Source: Sipunculus nudus (taxonomy: Eukaryota; Annelida; Sipuncula; Golfingiida; Sipunculidae). Taken from it: a stretch of 64,000 nt of DNA. A program made the position numbers and the translations under genes. Under the pieces are notes generated by a model. That model saw nothing but the letters and a program-made list of their open reading frames with translations, did no database searches and had not been told where the DNA came from. Where the stretch lies: assembly GCA_026874595.1 (NCBI GenBank), contig CM049311.1, positions 59,341,953-59,405,952 on the forward strand. The letters are read 5' to 3'. Positions 13,380 through 25,290 of the stretch are shown here, one piece after another (positions within the stretch are counted from its first letter, which is position 1; the number at the start of each line of letters is the position of its first letter).

Positions 13380-13383
<4 letters not shown>

Positions 13384-13384
<1 letters not shown>

Positions 13385-13514
13385 CCCTGAAAAGTGGGGG
13401 GGGAGATGATAACATTGACCATCCCCCCCCCCCCGCCAAAAAGTGGGGGGGGGGGGTATATAAGTGGGGGGGGGGGGGTATATACCCCCCATCCCCCCTA
13501 TATTGACGCCCCTG
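13384..13514 (+). repeat. Family Y MITE-like element with G/C runs
   Basis: Contains gatgataacattgaccatcc, several G or C runs of 8-13, repeated tatata and the terminal motif tattgacgcccctg. The same order is present at 32846-32929. No coding capacity. Confidence 0.65.
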
Positions 13515-13541
13515 AGCTTGATCTGCATTTGCTCTGTCTAG

Positions 13542-13731
13542 ATTACTTATGGTTTCAACATTTAAGCAACTGGACAGAAAACTGAACAGCTGCTCTTTAG
13601 ATTTGAATCAGCTAGAAGGTGCACCTTTAAGCATATCTGTGATTGTTGGTGGCAGGAGTGGTTTAGATTTGACCTTAAATCTAGTAAAAATGACAGATTT
13701 GGTGACACCTATAGATATACTTAAGTTTTGA
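13542..13731 (+). CDS. Candidate exon of an unidentified protein
   Basis: Preceded by a pyrimidine-rich acceptor-like stretch (gcatttgctctgtctag, AG at 13540-13541). The following 62 codons are open, ending in TGA just past 13728, with a plausible soluble-protein composition: charged start around KQLDRKLN, then LDLNQLEG and a hydrophobic stretch ISVIVGG. A possible donor CTA|GTAAAA lies inside at about 13683. I do not recognise the family. The upstream family Y end (13514) lies only 25 bp before the acceptor, so the acceptor may be fortuitous. Confidence 0.2.
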
Positions 13732-16700
13732 CTAAAATGATTTCAGATCAAAATGTTCAGTCTTTTCTTTTGTATTCTCACTGGCAGACATTGACTTTGG
13801 ACGATGAAAATCGGTGTCGTCCAGACGAGCTGGTTTGACATGAAATGACCATGCAGAAAGTATATATAGGCTTCAATCGATAAAAAAAAACTCATTATAA
13901 ACACATGTTCTTCTTGATAACATTTGACTGGGAAATAAAAACATATTTGAAAATATGTTTGTTTTATATGTGTGCTTCTGTGATTTGTAAACAAAAATTT
14001 AAATCAAATAAACCTGTGATACTGATCATAGGGACTTCAAATGTCTACCTTTTCTTAGACATGTCATTCCAGGCACAAGCTTTACTTATATATACAGGCA
14101 TTCTTTGTGATGCCATTCCTGACGGCCGCTTAAATTTTATAGGTTAAAGGTGCAGTGTGGCTACTTGCTTTCCCATTCCTTGAAACAAAAGTTACTTTGA
14201 CTACAATAATTCATATAATGACTTGATTAAACCAGAAAAAAAACTTCATTTTTCCAAAGCCTCTTGAGATTTTCCCTAACTTTATATCTTAATTAATATG
14301 GCCAGGACTTTTTGATTATACTTAACCTTTTGAAAACAAAAAAAAAATGATATCAAGGATGCTTTTCATCATCATCAGTTTCTGATCTAGAGCAATATGT
14401 GAAAATGAGTATAAACATGAATATATTATCACGTTCATGTATATAAATTATGTTACCCATATTAAAAGGTCTACAACGAGACAGACTGAAATATCTTTAT
14501 TCAACTGCACTTAAAAATTCTAACGTTTTCATGGGGTCTCTATTTGTTATATAAATGTCATATCAATTACTGTGAGGGGAAATACAGTATGATCGTCATG
14601 CCTTGAGTGTGTCAGTAAGGTCTGTTTCTTCCTCTTCCCAGTATCGGCATGTGGAAAAAAGAAGTTGATAATATGAAGAGGAAGAGTTTAAGTGGCCATT
14701 TTTATTTGATATGTTTTATCAGTAGGCCATATTAATCATATTACTATAAACATCAATGTAAATATGCATGCAGCGAGACTACATTATCACAATATCAACG
14801 TTCATAACATTTAACTTGTTTTTTTTTCATGAAACTACCGTGTGTTTTTTTTTTCAAGATTAAACTTCAGTAGTCCTGTATGATTTCGTGTACAGAGCAT
14901 TTAACACACCTGAGAGTTTTCAGACCTATATGTTATGCAAATGGGGAATTTTATCATGGACTCTGTCTGCACGTGTGTGGCTTCTATCAATACACGCTGT
15001 CGTAGTGAGCTTTCGCAAGGGCGGATCCAGAGGAGGGGGGTTAAGAGGAATTAATTCACTTCTGGAAGGAATTAGTTTTGTCGTGGTTTTCCCGTTTTTA
15101 TAAGTTTCACTCCCTCTTTCCCGGAGTTTGCACTTTTTAGGGTATTAATCTCTACCTCTAAAGTGTAAACCACTCCCTTCCAAAAATCCTGGTCCATGCC
15201 AGATATACTGAGCCATACACAAGTCTCCATGGCGACGATCGGGGGCATGTGTGCACTACCCACCCAAAAGAGTTATCAGTCCCGGTAAAACGTGCACTCA
15301 CAAGAAAATAAAAAAATAAGACACTAGAGAATATTGAGATATGTGATAAATCACGTTAGCATGAAAATTTTAATTTGCTGATGGCCCACAGTGCCTTACC
15401 CAATAAATGACTGTGTACTCTTTACAAGAGGTTCAACCCTCGTCATCACGTTTTAAGACAACCAAAATCAATCGCACTCCCCACGGTGTACACCATATAT
15501 CGCATTTCATTAAAAAAAAAACATTAAAAAACATAAGACAAAGACGTACTGTCATATATATCTATATAGCCAAGGTAAAGGTATTACACAGGCAGACTCG
15601 GGACATGTGTATTAGTAATACAATGAATTAAAAAATGAACAGAAAAGATGTTGTGTGACACATGATTCTATCATATTTCACAAATGATCTGGGTTGGCCT
15701 CTAAGGCCTCGTGACATGCTTATTTTTTTTTTACTCTTGACTATCAAGTAATAGGAATATATTTGACATCTCTTGAGATCGGTTTACTCAATTTTTTTCG
15801 ACACATGGAGAGTTTGTTTTGTCTGTCGTCATTCAATAGAAACAAACGAATTTATTTGTGTATAACTAACCACATAACGAACAAATTTAAATTCTGCCAA
15901 GAAACACCTTGGAAATTCAATATTCTTGTAACGTTTTAATTTTCAAAACTAGGAAAAAGGTTGCCATGCACGGTATGTAAGTAAAACTAGGAATGAGGGA
16001 AAAAGTCTAAATGATTGGAATCAATTGAACTCACTTTACGTTAATTTCAGTTTCGATTGGTACCTTATACATGATATACACATAAATTATGTATTTGGGA
16101 TTTACGTCTTTGTCTATCTGTTATTTACTGCAGAATACAATAATGAAACTTGATGTAATAATGAACCAGTTTTTCACGTTTTTACACTCCTATTATGTTC
16201 GCAAGGAAACACATTAGTGTCTGAAATTATAGATATTTTTTTTTCTCGTAAAATTTAATGCTAGGTTAGGTGGGCGGATGGGTGCTCATAACCCTTACTT
16301 AAATTAGATATTTGGTAACAGAACAAATATACACTTGAAATCGCCAGAACTTGTTTCAGAGAAATGTTAGAGCTCAAGACTGTTATTTTTTAATAATTAA
16401 AAGTCTATTCCTCCTCATTCAGCAACAAGGATACAAACGTAGGTGGCACTTAATATAGACTTCTCCATCAGATTAGCACACCAAATTTCAGGTGGATCCC
16501 ACCAGTCATTTCTAAGAAATTTTGCCTTTTGAAATTTTTCGACAGGATTATAACCACACTCAGGTGTGCCATATTGCCCCGTAACCCAGAAAATGGACAG
16601 TTTAGATTACAACAGAGGACCTAGCAGCGCGTGAAGCTTGATATTCCTTGGCCTTATGGTTACAAGTTGTGCCCTGCTGAGGTTTAACAAATGTCTCAAA

Positions 16701-17506
16701 AGTAAAAATGAAAAAAATGCGTAAAAAGAGAAAGATTGCAGATTGCACCAATAGTTTTCTGTAACAGTTAAAGGTCGACGGTCCATTTTTATTAATAACT
16801 GTGTACAGGAGGACGTTAAAGGTTTCTGTACATCATTTTGGCAGGTACCATTTTATTTCAAAGAGAAGACGCTGTAAATTCAACATATACTTAGTACGTG
16901 ATCAGGTCACGTTAAAATTCTGCAGATATAACATTGGGAATTTTATGACGATCAATGCAGTGATTTATAAAATAATCCAGCCTTTTGCATGTATGACTCG
17001 TGACAGGAGTCTGAGTTTCCGAGGTTTTTGCTCCATACCTACCCGGACAATTTAGCAAATGAAATTTTAACTGGGTGTTAAGGTTGCGATAGGTGCTCTG
17101 TTCACAGACCAATATGGCTTCTAAAGTTTTACCGCTCATGAAAAATATTTGAAAATATATATCACAGTGACCTACTTTTCCATTTCCACAGTTTATATCA
17201 TGCAGAACCTTTCAACATAGTTTGAGCTTAGTTTGAAAAAGTTTGAACTTACTGGGACTTACGGTGATTAATGATTTGACTTTCGACATTAATACAGAAA
17301 ATATAATGACCTTCTTTATAATTTCATGAGATGGACCATCTGTTCCAGTTATCATGTGAAGTTTCTGGTTTTACGGAACCTAATATCAACAGATCACGTA
17401 GTCGTGACGAACATTAATTTTGTAATGGAGACAAAACAAATCAGATTCTGTAACACAAGGCAGCGTGAAATGTCTAGGGGAATGAATAAAGAAGGCAGTG
17501 GTTTTT
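13732..17506. other. AT-rich unique DNA, no gene seen
   Basis: No supported coding or RNA gene. A family X end (caagggcggatccagagg) lies at 15016-15060. Open frames at 13905-14147 and 15407-15631 are K/I/F/Y-rich and typical of AT-rich noncoding DNA. The segment around 17060-17240 weakly resembles 18260-18400, suggesting an old dispersed repeat. Confidence 0.55.
15016..15060 (+). repeat. Family X end fragment
   Basis: caagggcggatccagaggag followed by a run of G and ttaagagg, matching the start of other family X copies. Confidence 0.5.
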
Positions 17507-18252
17507 TGTTAACAAATAATTATAATTTATTCCAAAAACAATCCCAACATTACAATTCACTAAATCAATACAATTACACAGTATAACAACAGTACAAAAG
17601 TAAATCGATACAAGTGTATAAATAAAGTGTACACTCCCTGGATACCACCACCGTCAGAGCAACAACAAGTCCTTTATAACGCACAACTCAGATGAACAGT
17701 TCACATAAATCTTCTCAGAGTATAACAGTCAAGTTCATTCACAAAATCAATCCGTTGTAATCCCAAAGTGAAATTTCTGTCATAATCCCGAAAGAAAACT
17801 GAAGACTATACAAGATCCGTCACAAATTTAGAAGAAAAAACTATAACTGCTGCAATTACAGGAAAAGGTCCACGAATTACTTACATGCTTCTGTGTCTGC
17901 TGGAATATTTCTCTCCTCCCTCCTGGCTCTAAAACACAGCCCCCTATTTATAAATTCTCATCCCAAGCCGAGAACTTTCCATTTCTCGAACAACCCAAAG
18001 AACAATACATAAAACACAGTACACGCGCGTTACAGGAAACATCTAGAACAAGAACGCTGTGTCTCCACATGTCAGGGTTCACACGTGAGCCTGCTCGGCT
18101 CGGCCAGGCGAGAAAGCCCCAGACTAGCATGACCGCTGTTTACACGAAAGACCCCACGCGTGGCCCGGGCTATGCCGCCATTGATTAAACCGAGCGCTGT
18201 GTAGAGTTCACATGTAAGACTGCTGCATACAACAAAAGAGACATCTGTAACA
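17507..18252 (-). mobile_element. Possible solo LTR or LTR-like element
   Basis: Read on the minus strand the 746-bp segment starts TGTTACAG and ends TTTGTTAACA, giving the TG...CA ends and short TGTTA/TAACA inverted repeat expected of an LTR. It holds a TATA box (TATAAATAGGGGGC), an AATAAA about 20 nt before the 3' end, and a GTAAGT donor about 65 nt after the TATA box. Its middle is clearly GC-richer than the flanks. I could not find a matching 5-bp target-site duplication, a primer-binding site or a polypurine tract, so it may instead be a promoter with a short first exon. Confidence 0.35.
17945..17954 (-). promoter_or_regulatory. TATA box inside the LTR-like segment
   Basis: Minus-strand TTTATAAATA followed by GGGGGC. 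It is a near-consensus TATA element. Expected initiation would be near 17920 and a GTAAGT donor follows at 17884. Confidence 0.4.
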
Positions 18253-18419
18253 CTGGGTCGTGCAATTACGATTTGTGCCTTGTTAATGGGATAACATTTT
18301 CGCTTAACTCGGAAAATGTGACCTATTTTCTGTTTTAACAGAGAACCTTATCATGCAGGACCTGTCAGAATGTGAAGTTTGAACTTTCTGCCTGGGCCTA
18401 ATGGTTTAGATTTGTGTTC

Positions 18420-19215
18420 TTTACGGGGGACCTGACGGGGGGAGGGACGGACAAAGACTTTCAGTCAGCTACATGAGCTAAAGGTCGTTATACGTACCTC
18501 CTGTGACCTCTATAATTTTTAGCCAAGGTGATTGAAAGTCATCTGAGCTATACCCATTTACATCATGTCGTCCGTTCACAGGGCATAAATCATAACCGCT
18601 GGACCTAGAAACTTATAACTGGACACCCATAGAGGTTCTTTACAAATCTCCTTAGAAACCTGAAATTTCCACCGTAACCAATACCCTTCGAGCCATCTGG
18701 CTCGAAAGTACCCCCCCCCCCCCCAGAATAATAAAAATTTGAAACAAATGCTTCAGTATCTAAATAACTAATGTATTGATTAGTATTATTCTTCCCATGC
18801 AAATTGATCATGGAGTGTTCCATCATTTCCTGAATACTGATGGCGCCAACTTTACTTTTTTTCTTATTTGTACGCATAATTTTACTTTATTTTTTTTTAG
18901 ACTTTCAAAAGAAGCAGTCCGTCCGTTAACAGAGCAAAAACTGTAACCTTAATCATAGAAACTTCTGACTGAACAACTAGGGAGTTCCTAGGCAAATCTC
19001 CTCGGAAACCTGAAATAAGGTCAAGGTGACATATATTTTTGCAAACTACGGACCGAAAATATTATTTTGAGCGCCCAGTTATTCAGAGGGGCACGAATTC
19101 TATCCATTTGGCCTAGAATCTTCAAACAAGACATTCAGGGAGATCCTGGGTAAATCTCTGTGGAAACCTGAAATTAGGTCATGGTGAACTATATTCTGCA
19201 ATATATATGAAAGAA
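18420..19215 (+). repeat. Left half of family Z element, internally duplicated
   Basis: Two successive diverged units carry aaatctcctNNgaaacctga and aggtcaNNgtgaNctatatt blocks, preceded by gtccgttcacagggcataaatc. The same order is present at 39255-39450, including the ctcgaaagtacccc then agaataataaaaattt junction (18705-18735 versus 39412-39440). A 14-C run sits at this junction. A 90-codon minus frame (18605-18877) lies wholly in the repeat and is not a gene. Confidence 0.7.
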
Positions 19216-19226
19216 CATAATTTGAG

Positions 19227-19230
<4 letters not shown>

Positions 19231-19302
<72 letters not shown>
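19231..19302. repeat. Compound (CT)n(AT)n(AC)n microsatellite
   Basis: CT repeats (19231-19266) pass directly into AT repeats (to about 19293) and then AC repeats. Confidence 0.95.
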
Positions 19303-19303
<1 letters not shown>

Positions 19304-19380
19304 TTTTTATATATAGAGTTAATACGCAGGTTTCTACAGCAACTGGTATGCGGTAGATACCGATGCTAAGTTAGGAGTAA

Positions 19381-19566
19381 CACGGGGGATCTGGGGAAGG
19401 GGGATGCGGGGGTTTAAACCCCCTTACGGAAAAATATCTTTTAGCACAGTTTTAGCCTAACTCCCATTCCAAGAGTTGTAGAATTTTTCATGGTATTAGT
19501 TCCTCGTTGCTTAATCCCCCCCCCCCAACACACACAGAGACAAAAAATCCTGGATTTGTCCCTGAG
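19381..19566 (-). repeat. Family X MITE-like element, minus orientation
   Basis: The right end atcctggatttgtccctgag is the reverse complement of the family start (ctcagggacaaatccaggat). It carries a run of C at about 19519-19528 and a gggggtttaaaccccc palindrome at about 19408-19423. Confidence 0.5.
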
Positions 19567-20060
19567 TGACAATCACATGAATGTATGTGTATCGATGTAT
19601 GAGAGATAAACTACTTAGGTCCCATTCAAACAGATACTTGTTTCACTGGGAATCTGATTAGATGTAAGCGTGGGCTCATTCGATTATCATCAACGGATCC
19701 AGTCTAGGACTCGGCAAAATTCATATAAGTAAACAAAGCTAGGCTTGAGTAATAATACGTCGGCTGTTTAGTCCATATACATGCATACACATACACATGG
19801 CGTGCTTTCGGCGTAATTCATATGGCAAAAATCTTATTGAGATAGCGCTTAACGTATTATTAAAACATCAATAATAATTGTATGACTGTAACATACGAAT
19901 TTACCCTCATTCCACTGAAAAAGGATAGGTATAATAACATATTTTTATAGTTATAATTAATTTTGTTATTTTTTTATTATGATAAATGTGATGTGATAAT
20001 AAATTCTCACTCTTCCTCTTTACAAACAATTTGACTACAGACTAACACACGGCTATACGG

Positions 20061-20102
<42 letters not shown>

Positions 20103-20329
20103 TATATAGGTATATATACCATGTAATAATAGAGGACAACCCTCTTTCTTATGTCTTATTGTTCGGTATGTTTATGTGAAGACCTAGCATGTCATCGTCG
20201 TTGTGATTTGGTGATATTAATGTATCCTACACCATGTCACTTAATTTTGTGTTTAACTTTGTACTATTTGATCTTAAATGCCAAAATATACAATATTGTC
20301 TTATATTCTCTCACATGAAAGCTGATCTA
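19567..20329. other. AT-rich unique DNA with (AT)n
   Basis: No gene seen. An (AT)n tract occupies 20066-20108. Confidence 0.6.
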
Positions 20330-21495
20330 CCAAAACCAAGCCCACCTGGCACCTCCCATCAAATAGGGGCGAACCAAACGACACAACCACAAACACAACC
20401 TGTACTCTCTGAGGCACCAGTTAAACCCACACACGTCTTATGTTACCTGTTCTTAGTCAGGCACAAGTTGGACCTCATAAACACTGCCATAATGTGACCT
20501 GTACTCTCTCAGACACCAGTCTAACCACACACACTGCCTAATGTGACCATTACTCTGCCAGGCACCAATTAAACCACATACACACTGGCCCATGTGACCA
20601 GTACTCTCTCAGGCACCACGAAAACTACACACAAACTGCCCCATATAACCAGTACTCTTCCAGGCACCAATTTAACCACACACACATTGCCCGATGTGAC
20701 CAGATCTCTATCAGGCCCCAGGTAAAACACACACACACTGTCCAGTATGACCAGTACTCTGTAAGGCACCAGTTAAACCACACACACACACACACTGTCC
20801 CATGAGGCCTGTACTCTGTTAGGCACCAATTAAACCACATACACACATTGCCCGATGTGACCAGTTGTCTGTCAGGCACCAGTTAAACCACACAGACACT
20901 GTCCCATGTGACCAGTACTCTGTCAGGCACCACGAAAACCACACCCACCCACACTGCCCCATATGACCAGTACTATGTCAGGCACCAATTTAACCACACA
21001 CACATACACGGTCCCATGAGGCCTGCACTCTGTTAGGCACCAATTAAACCACACACACACACACACACACACTGCCCAATGTGACCGTACTCTGTCAGGC
21101 TCCAGGTAAACCACACACAGACACTGCCCAATGTAACCGTATTCTGTCAGGCTCCAGGTAAACCACACACAGACACTGCCCAATGTAACCGTACCCTGTC
21201 AGGCTCCAGGTAAACCACACACAGACACTGCCCAATGTAACCGTTCTCTGTCAGGCTCCAGGTAAACCACACACAGACACTGCCCAATGTAACCGTACTC
21301 TGTCAGGCTCCAGGTAAACCACACACACACTCCCATGTGAACAGTACTCTGTCAGGCACAAGATAAAAGAATACACAAACACACACTGCCCAATGTTACC
21401 TGTACCCTGTCAGGCACAAGATAAACCACACACATACACATACACACTGCCCAATGTTTCCTGAACCCTGTCAGTCTCCAGGTAAACCACACAGA
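20330..21495. repeat. CA-rich minisatellite with 52-bp core
   Basis: About twenty units, each carrying ctctgtcaggcaccaatta or ctctgtcaggctccaggta, then accacacacac and actgcccaatgt. The core at about 21129-21336 is homogenised to exactly 52 bp (caatgtaacc begins at 21129, 21181, 21233 and 21285). Outer units vary in length because their internal (CA)n varies. The minus-strand frames of 66-89 codons here merely read through the repeat. Confidence 0.9.
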
Positions 21496-23252
21496 CAAAA
21501 CCTAATCTGTGAATGACCTGAATTAGTTTAAATGTTTTAAGACAGGGGCCAGGCTTCAAATATATAACCCTTGCTCCGCTGAACCTATAGCTGCAGTCCC
21601 TGCCACTCAAAACCAGCAAAAGCCAGCATGTATCATTTAACAATTGCATTAACCAAAAAAAATTAAAGCACACAGGCATGACTTTACCTGCGGAGTGAAG
21701 GTCGGTCTAGCTCCATCTTAGTATATTTAAATAACAGTTATACATCAAATATATCTTTTATATATCTTCTGACAGAATATTTTAAAATAAAGATGTGTCC
21801 GTGATTTGGTCTAACAGTCCAGAGGAACGATACAGCATGTAGTATAAACACTAGTGATCGATCAGCTAGTGCATCCATACCACAGCAACAGTTGATAACA
21901 GGTGAACAGAAAATTTACACCTACAGTGGTCCAGCATATTCCTGTTAAGATACAAGTAGGTAACACCTGAACACGTCACATCTTAGTACTGTTTGAATGC
22001 CGGCATTTTTCTTCATATACCACAATTTCCTTTTCAGGTCTAGGGAAAGAAAAAGGCTGATAGCTGAATCTACGCCATCATTCATTGTGCATGCGCTGAG
22101 CAAAGAAACCAAGGGAACTTGATAAAATGACAGTGTAGGATATTCCATACACTCGTAATAGATAACCCCTCATCCCCACACTTTTAGTGGGCTCAACGAA
22201 TTAATGACCTGATAATGAATCACAGCCAGGTAAGAGGGAGGGCATAGGATTCAGTCACGAGACCAGACCTCCAAGGCCCGCAGGTAAGTCCCTTAGGGTG
22301 AAGCTGGGGTCCCTTCGTATGTTTAAGGAAATGAAACTGTGAAGCCAATGGTGAAGAGAGTAACCGGCCACATTTCAGATCTTAAGTAAAGCGTATACCC
22401 GAAGCATACCCTCCGTATCTGTAGTAAGCGTACACCCTATGCACTGACTGACAGTATACTGTTTTGGCATGTGAGTAATAAACATTCTAAATTCGGACAG
22501 GTTTTTGATCTATTGGTGATGTTAAACTTAAATTCCTGTGTTGTTTTCTGTTACCTGTGGGAAAACTCTACAACGTAACTCTAAAGTGTTTGTCCAACGG
22601 TACGGTGGGTGTTTCATAAAACCCCACATCCCTTTAATTCAACACGGCTAAGTACAAATAATTGACAAGAACTGCGAAGCGAATAATAATACACATTATA
22701 TAAATTATATAATAATCCATTTGTTTACGTGTTTTGGATATAAGCTAAACGTATAACTCAATGAACTAAAGTGACCTGCGTGACAAAAACAAACTGATAC
22801 CTGATTATTTTCAGTCAGCTCTATTAGCACACCTGCGTCACGAGTAAATATGAAATGACAGCTTGAGTGGTTAGGACTGGTAAACCGGCATTTGTGTACG
22901 TGTAGGTTTAGGTAGCAAAGAAACAAAAAGCGAAATCTAATGAATAATTTATCATTTCTTGACACTTTAAAACTTCCCACTTTGGCAGCAGAGTAGAACT
23001 TAAGACGCCCACCGACGGCCTTGGTAAGTTCTCAAGCCCGAGTCTGAAGCAGCGTGGTGCGGCTACCGAGGAGAAACTCCACTGCCCCCGCCTGTGCATA
23101 TGTCACGCTATGCAGCTAGAACTGCTTTTGAAAATTAGCCACATCGAGAATGATCATTCGCCGATTTTCAAGCTGTGAATCAATTGAAATATAAAAATGC
23201 TGTATAAATAAATTTACTCATTAATTTTTCTCTGGGGTTGGGGTGGGGTACA

Positions 23253-23256
<4 letters not shown>
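21496..23256. other. Unique DNA, no gene seen
   Basis: No supported gene. A GTAAGT after cccgcag (about 22283) and a pyrimidine-poor context give no exon I can defend. Confidence 0.5.

Positions 23257-23319
<63 letters not shown>
23257..23319. repeat. (AT)n microsatellite
   Basis: About 30 AT dinucleotides with one interruption. Confidence 0.95.
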
Positions 23320-23660
23320 AATATTTAAAGGTGTATAAGGAGAACGAGAACGGTGTCATTTTCACTCTATACTAACTCCAAGGAAGGGTTTGATTTTCAA
23401 AAATTATGTTCATAGGTTAAGTGTCTTGGATACATTTAATTGTATTCAAAGGTGTCTTCTTTTAGTTATTTTAGATATAAAACTGTCATGTATATCTAAA
23501 CAAAAGTACTCTATAATAAATCAGTGATTTCCTGCATTATAATTACATAAATCTCTGAACAGTAGTCTCTCTATATATATATATGTTCATGTCACTCAGG
23601 GTAAAGGTCAAAGTGGAACGATTGATCTCCACGAACTGATATTTGATCGGTGGCGAAGAT

Positions 23661-23885
23661 TTAGACCTTTGCCATAATATAAAAGGTTCGGCCCTTTAAG
23701 CACGGCATCACCGTAAATTCCCCGCCCCCCCATGAAATAAGCACACTGTTGTAATCGGTCCAGTTCATGTTGCCATGCCTACTGAAGGAGTTTATAAACT
23801 CCTTGGCCTGACGATCATAAGTTGTGTTAGGGGCCATATATACAAGTATACCTGCGAATACCGGCCTTGCATGATACTCTGTACC
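23661..23885 (-). CDS. Candidate terminal exon of an unidentified protein
   Basis: On the minus strand a strong 3' splice site, TTTCTTCTTTTCTTTGCAG, immediately precedes 74 open codons ending in TAA (23661-23663). The exon starts in phase 0. The peptide looks like a folded soluble protein: GTEYHARPVFAGI, then TTYDRQAKEF, HGNMNWTDYNSVL and an SWGGGEF segment, with balanced charge and several aromatics. I do not recognise the family. A possible upstream exon on the same strand lies at 24838-25035, but I cannot show the two belong together. It could be a real last exon, an exon of a pseudogene, or a chance frame. Confidence 0.35.
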   Translation of the reverse strand, partial: GTEYHARPVFAGILVYMAPNTTYDRQAKEFINSFSRHGNMNWTDYNSVLISWGGGEFTVMPCLKGRTFYIMAKV

Positions 23886-24235
23886 CTGCAAAGAAAAGAA
23901 GAAAGCTTTATTCTAGTTTTTACTTTGTCCTCATGACTCCTTTCATCCCGATGTTTTTTCAGCGTCTAAACTGAGCTGTACTGAGTGCAGCATTGCAAAA
24001 CTAAGCGTGGCATTTAACACCAATTTATGAAGGAGAAACAGTGAACCAAAAAAAAACAGTAGAAAGAGACAGAGCAGGCAAACCATACCCCGACAGAACG
24101 AGGAAGCTGGGTACACACAGGCTGTTCTCACTGACACGTTTTATTTTAATGGATTAGCTGTAGAAATAAGGAGGAATAAATGAGACAGCTGGTAAAATAC
24201 GTAATGAAAGGAACATGTATGGACTCTATTGACAC

Positions 24236-24330
24236 AGGTTATAGCTGTTTCACGCAAGAACTCTCTCTCTCTCTTTCTCTCTCTCTCTTTTTCTCTCTCT
24301 CCACCAATCGCATATATATATATATATATA
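24236..24330 (+). repeat. CT/AT compound repeat, copy 1
   Basis: tagctgtttcacgcaagaac then (CT)n then aatcgcatatat. The same sequence order recurs at 25210-25290, so this is a small dispersed unit bearing two microsatellites. Confidence 0.7.
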
Positions 24331-24390
24331 GAAGGTAGTGTTACCCTCCGATGTAAAGTGCTCTATGGCCTACAAGCTAGGCCAGAGCGG

Positions 24391-24553
24391 TATAACTCTG
24401 AAGAAAAACAACACTGTTAATTCACAACAGACTGTTTCACGGGATGCGACCCGATCATCAGGTGAATGTGGTTCTAACCACATTCACCTGATGATCGGGT
24501 CGCATCCCGTGAAACAGTCTGTTGTGAATTAACAGTGTTGTTTTTCTTCAGAG

Positions 24554-24558
<5 letters not shown>
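24391..24558. repeat. Perfect 83-bp inverted repeat with 2-nt loop
   Basis: The left arm 24391-24473 and right arm 24476-24558 are exact reverse complements over all 83 positions, with only ct (24474-24475) between them. The left outer end is tataactctgaag and the centre is gtggttctaaccac. The arms are not low-complexity. (AT)n tracts lie 60 bp to the left and immediately to the right. Transcription from either side would give a perfect hairpin RNA. An assembly foldback artefact is the main alternative. Confidence 0.95.
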
Positions 24559-24635
<77 letters not shown>

Positions 24636-24647
24636 ATTTATATATCC
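24555..24647. repeat. (AT)n microsatellite
   Basis: Long AT tract that begins inside the outer end of the right hairpin arm and continues with tttata interruptions. Confidence 0.95.
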
Positions 24648-24837
24648 TTTCAATAGGAAGAAAAACAGAAAAATATGGCGCGTCCCAATGGGAGGCGATC
24701 ATATTCTGAAGTGTTGTGTAAATTTGTGTTTTTTTTTATTTTACGTCATGTTCGTACCATTACATGATTAAATATTGCGTCATTGTATGATTATTTGATT
24801 AGAATGAAATCTACGGTTCGGTTGTCAGCACAGAGTT

Positions 24838-25035
24838 TACACAATTATAACTGTTTTTAGGCAGTGGGCAATAATAAGTTTCTGCTGTATACAAAGGCCA
24901 ACTTTGATCCTGTCAGTCCGACAGCCAGAATTTTCGCGCTTTTCCATTCCGCGAATGGACGTTTGGACTCCAGAACTGAGCATCTGAGTTAGATGTTGAG
25001 CGTCACAGACGCTTACTCCCGCGTTCCTGAAAGCC
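24838..25035 (-). CDS. Weak candidate exon, unidentified
   Basis: On the minus strand GTGTGTTTATGTGTAG precedes an open stretch of about 66 codons (AFRNAGVSVCDAQHL, later MEKRENSGCRTDRIKVG). Composition is protein-like with four Cys. No good donor was found at the downstream end, and the GT-rich acceptor tract is part of a simple repeat. Not recognised. Confidence 0.15.
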
Positions 25036-25209
25036 CTACACATAAACACACACATATATATTACATCACCTACATGTTACATACACAGCTTTTTTTAACT
25101 CTATTTCAAATTGTTTTTATTTTTTAATACAGGCTTATTGTTGATATTACTACTTGACATATAAATAAAAACACTTACCATGTATATATATATATATACA
25201 TGTATATGA

Positions 25210-25290
25210 GATAAAGCTGTTTCGCGCAAGAACTCTTCCTCTATCTCTCTATCTCACGCTAAATCGCATATATATATATATATTTATATA
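25210..25290 (+). repeat. CT/AT compound repeat, copy 2
   Basis: aagctgtttcgcgcaagaac then ctctatctctctat then aatcgcatatat, matching 24236-24330 with substitutions. Confidence 0.65.

Noticed and set aside
20569-21183. Val/Cys-rich minus frames as a repetitive protein
   Set aside because: They follow the CA-rich minisatellite and shift frame with (CA)n length.
23180-23365. IYIYIY frames here and at other AT tracts
   Set aside because: They are translations of (AT)n microsatellites.
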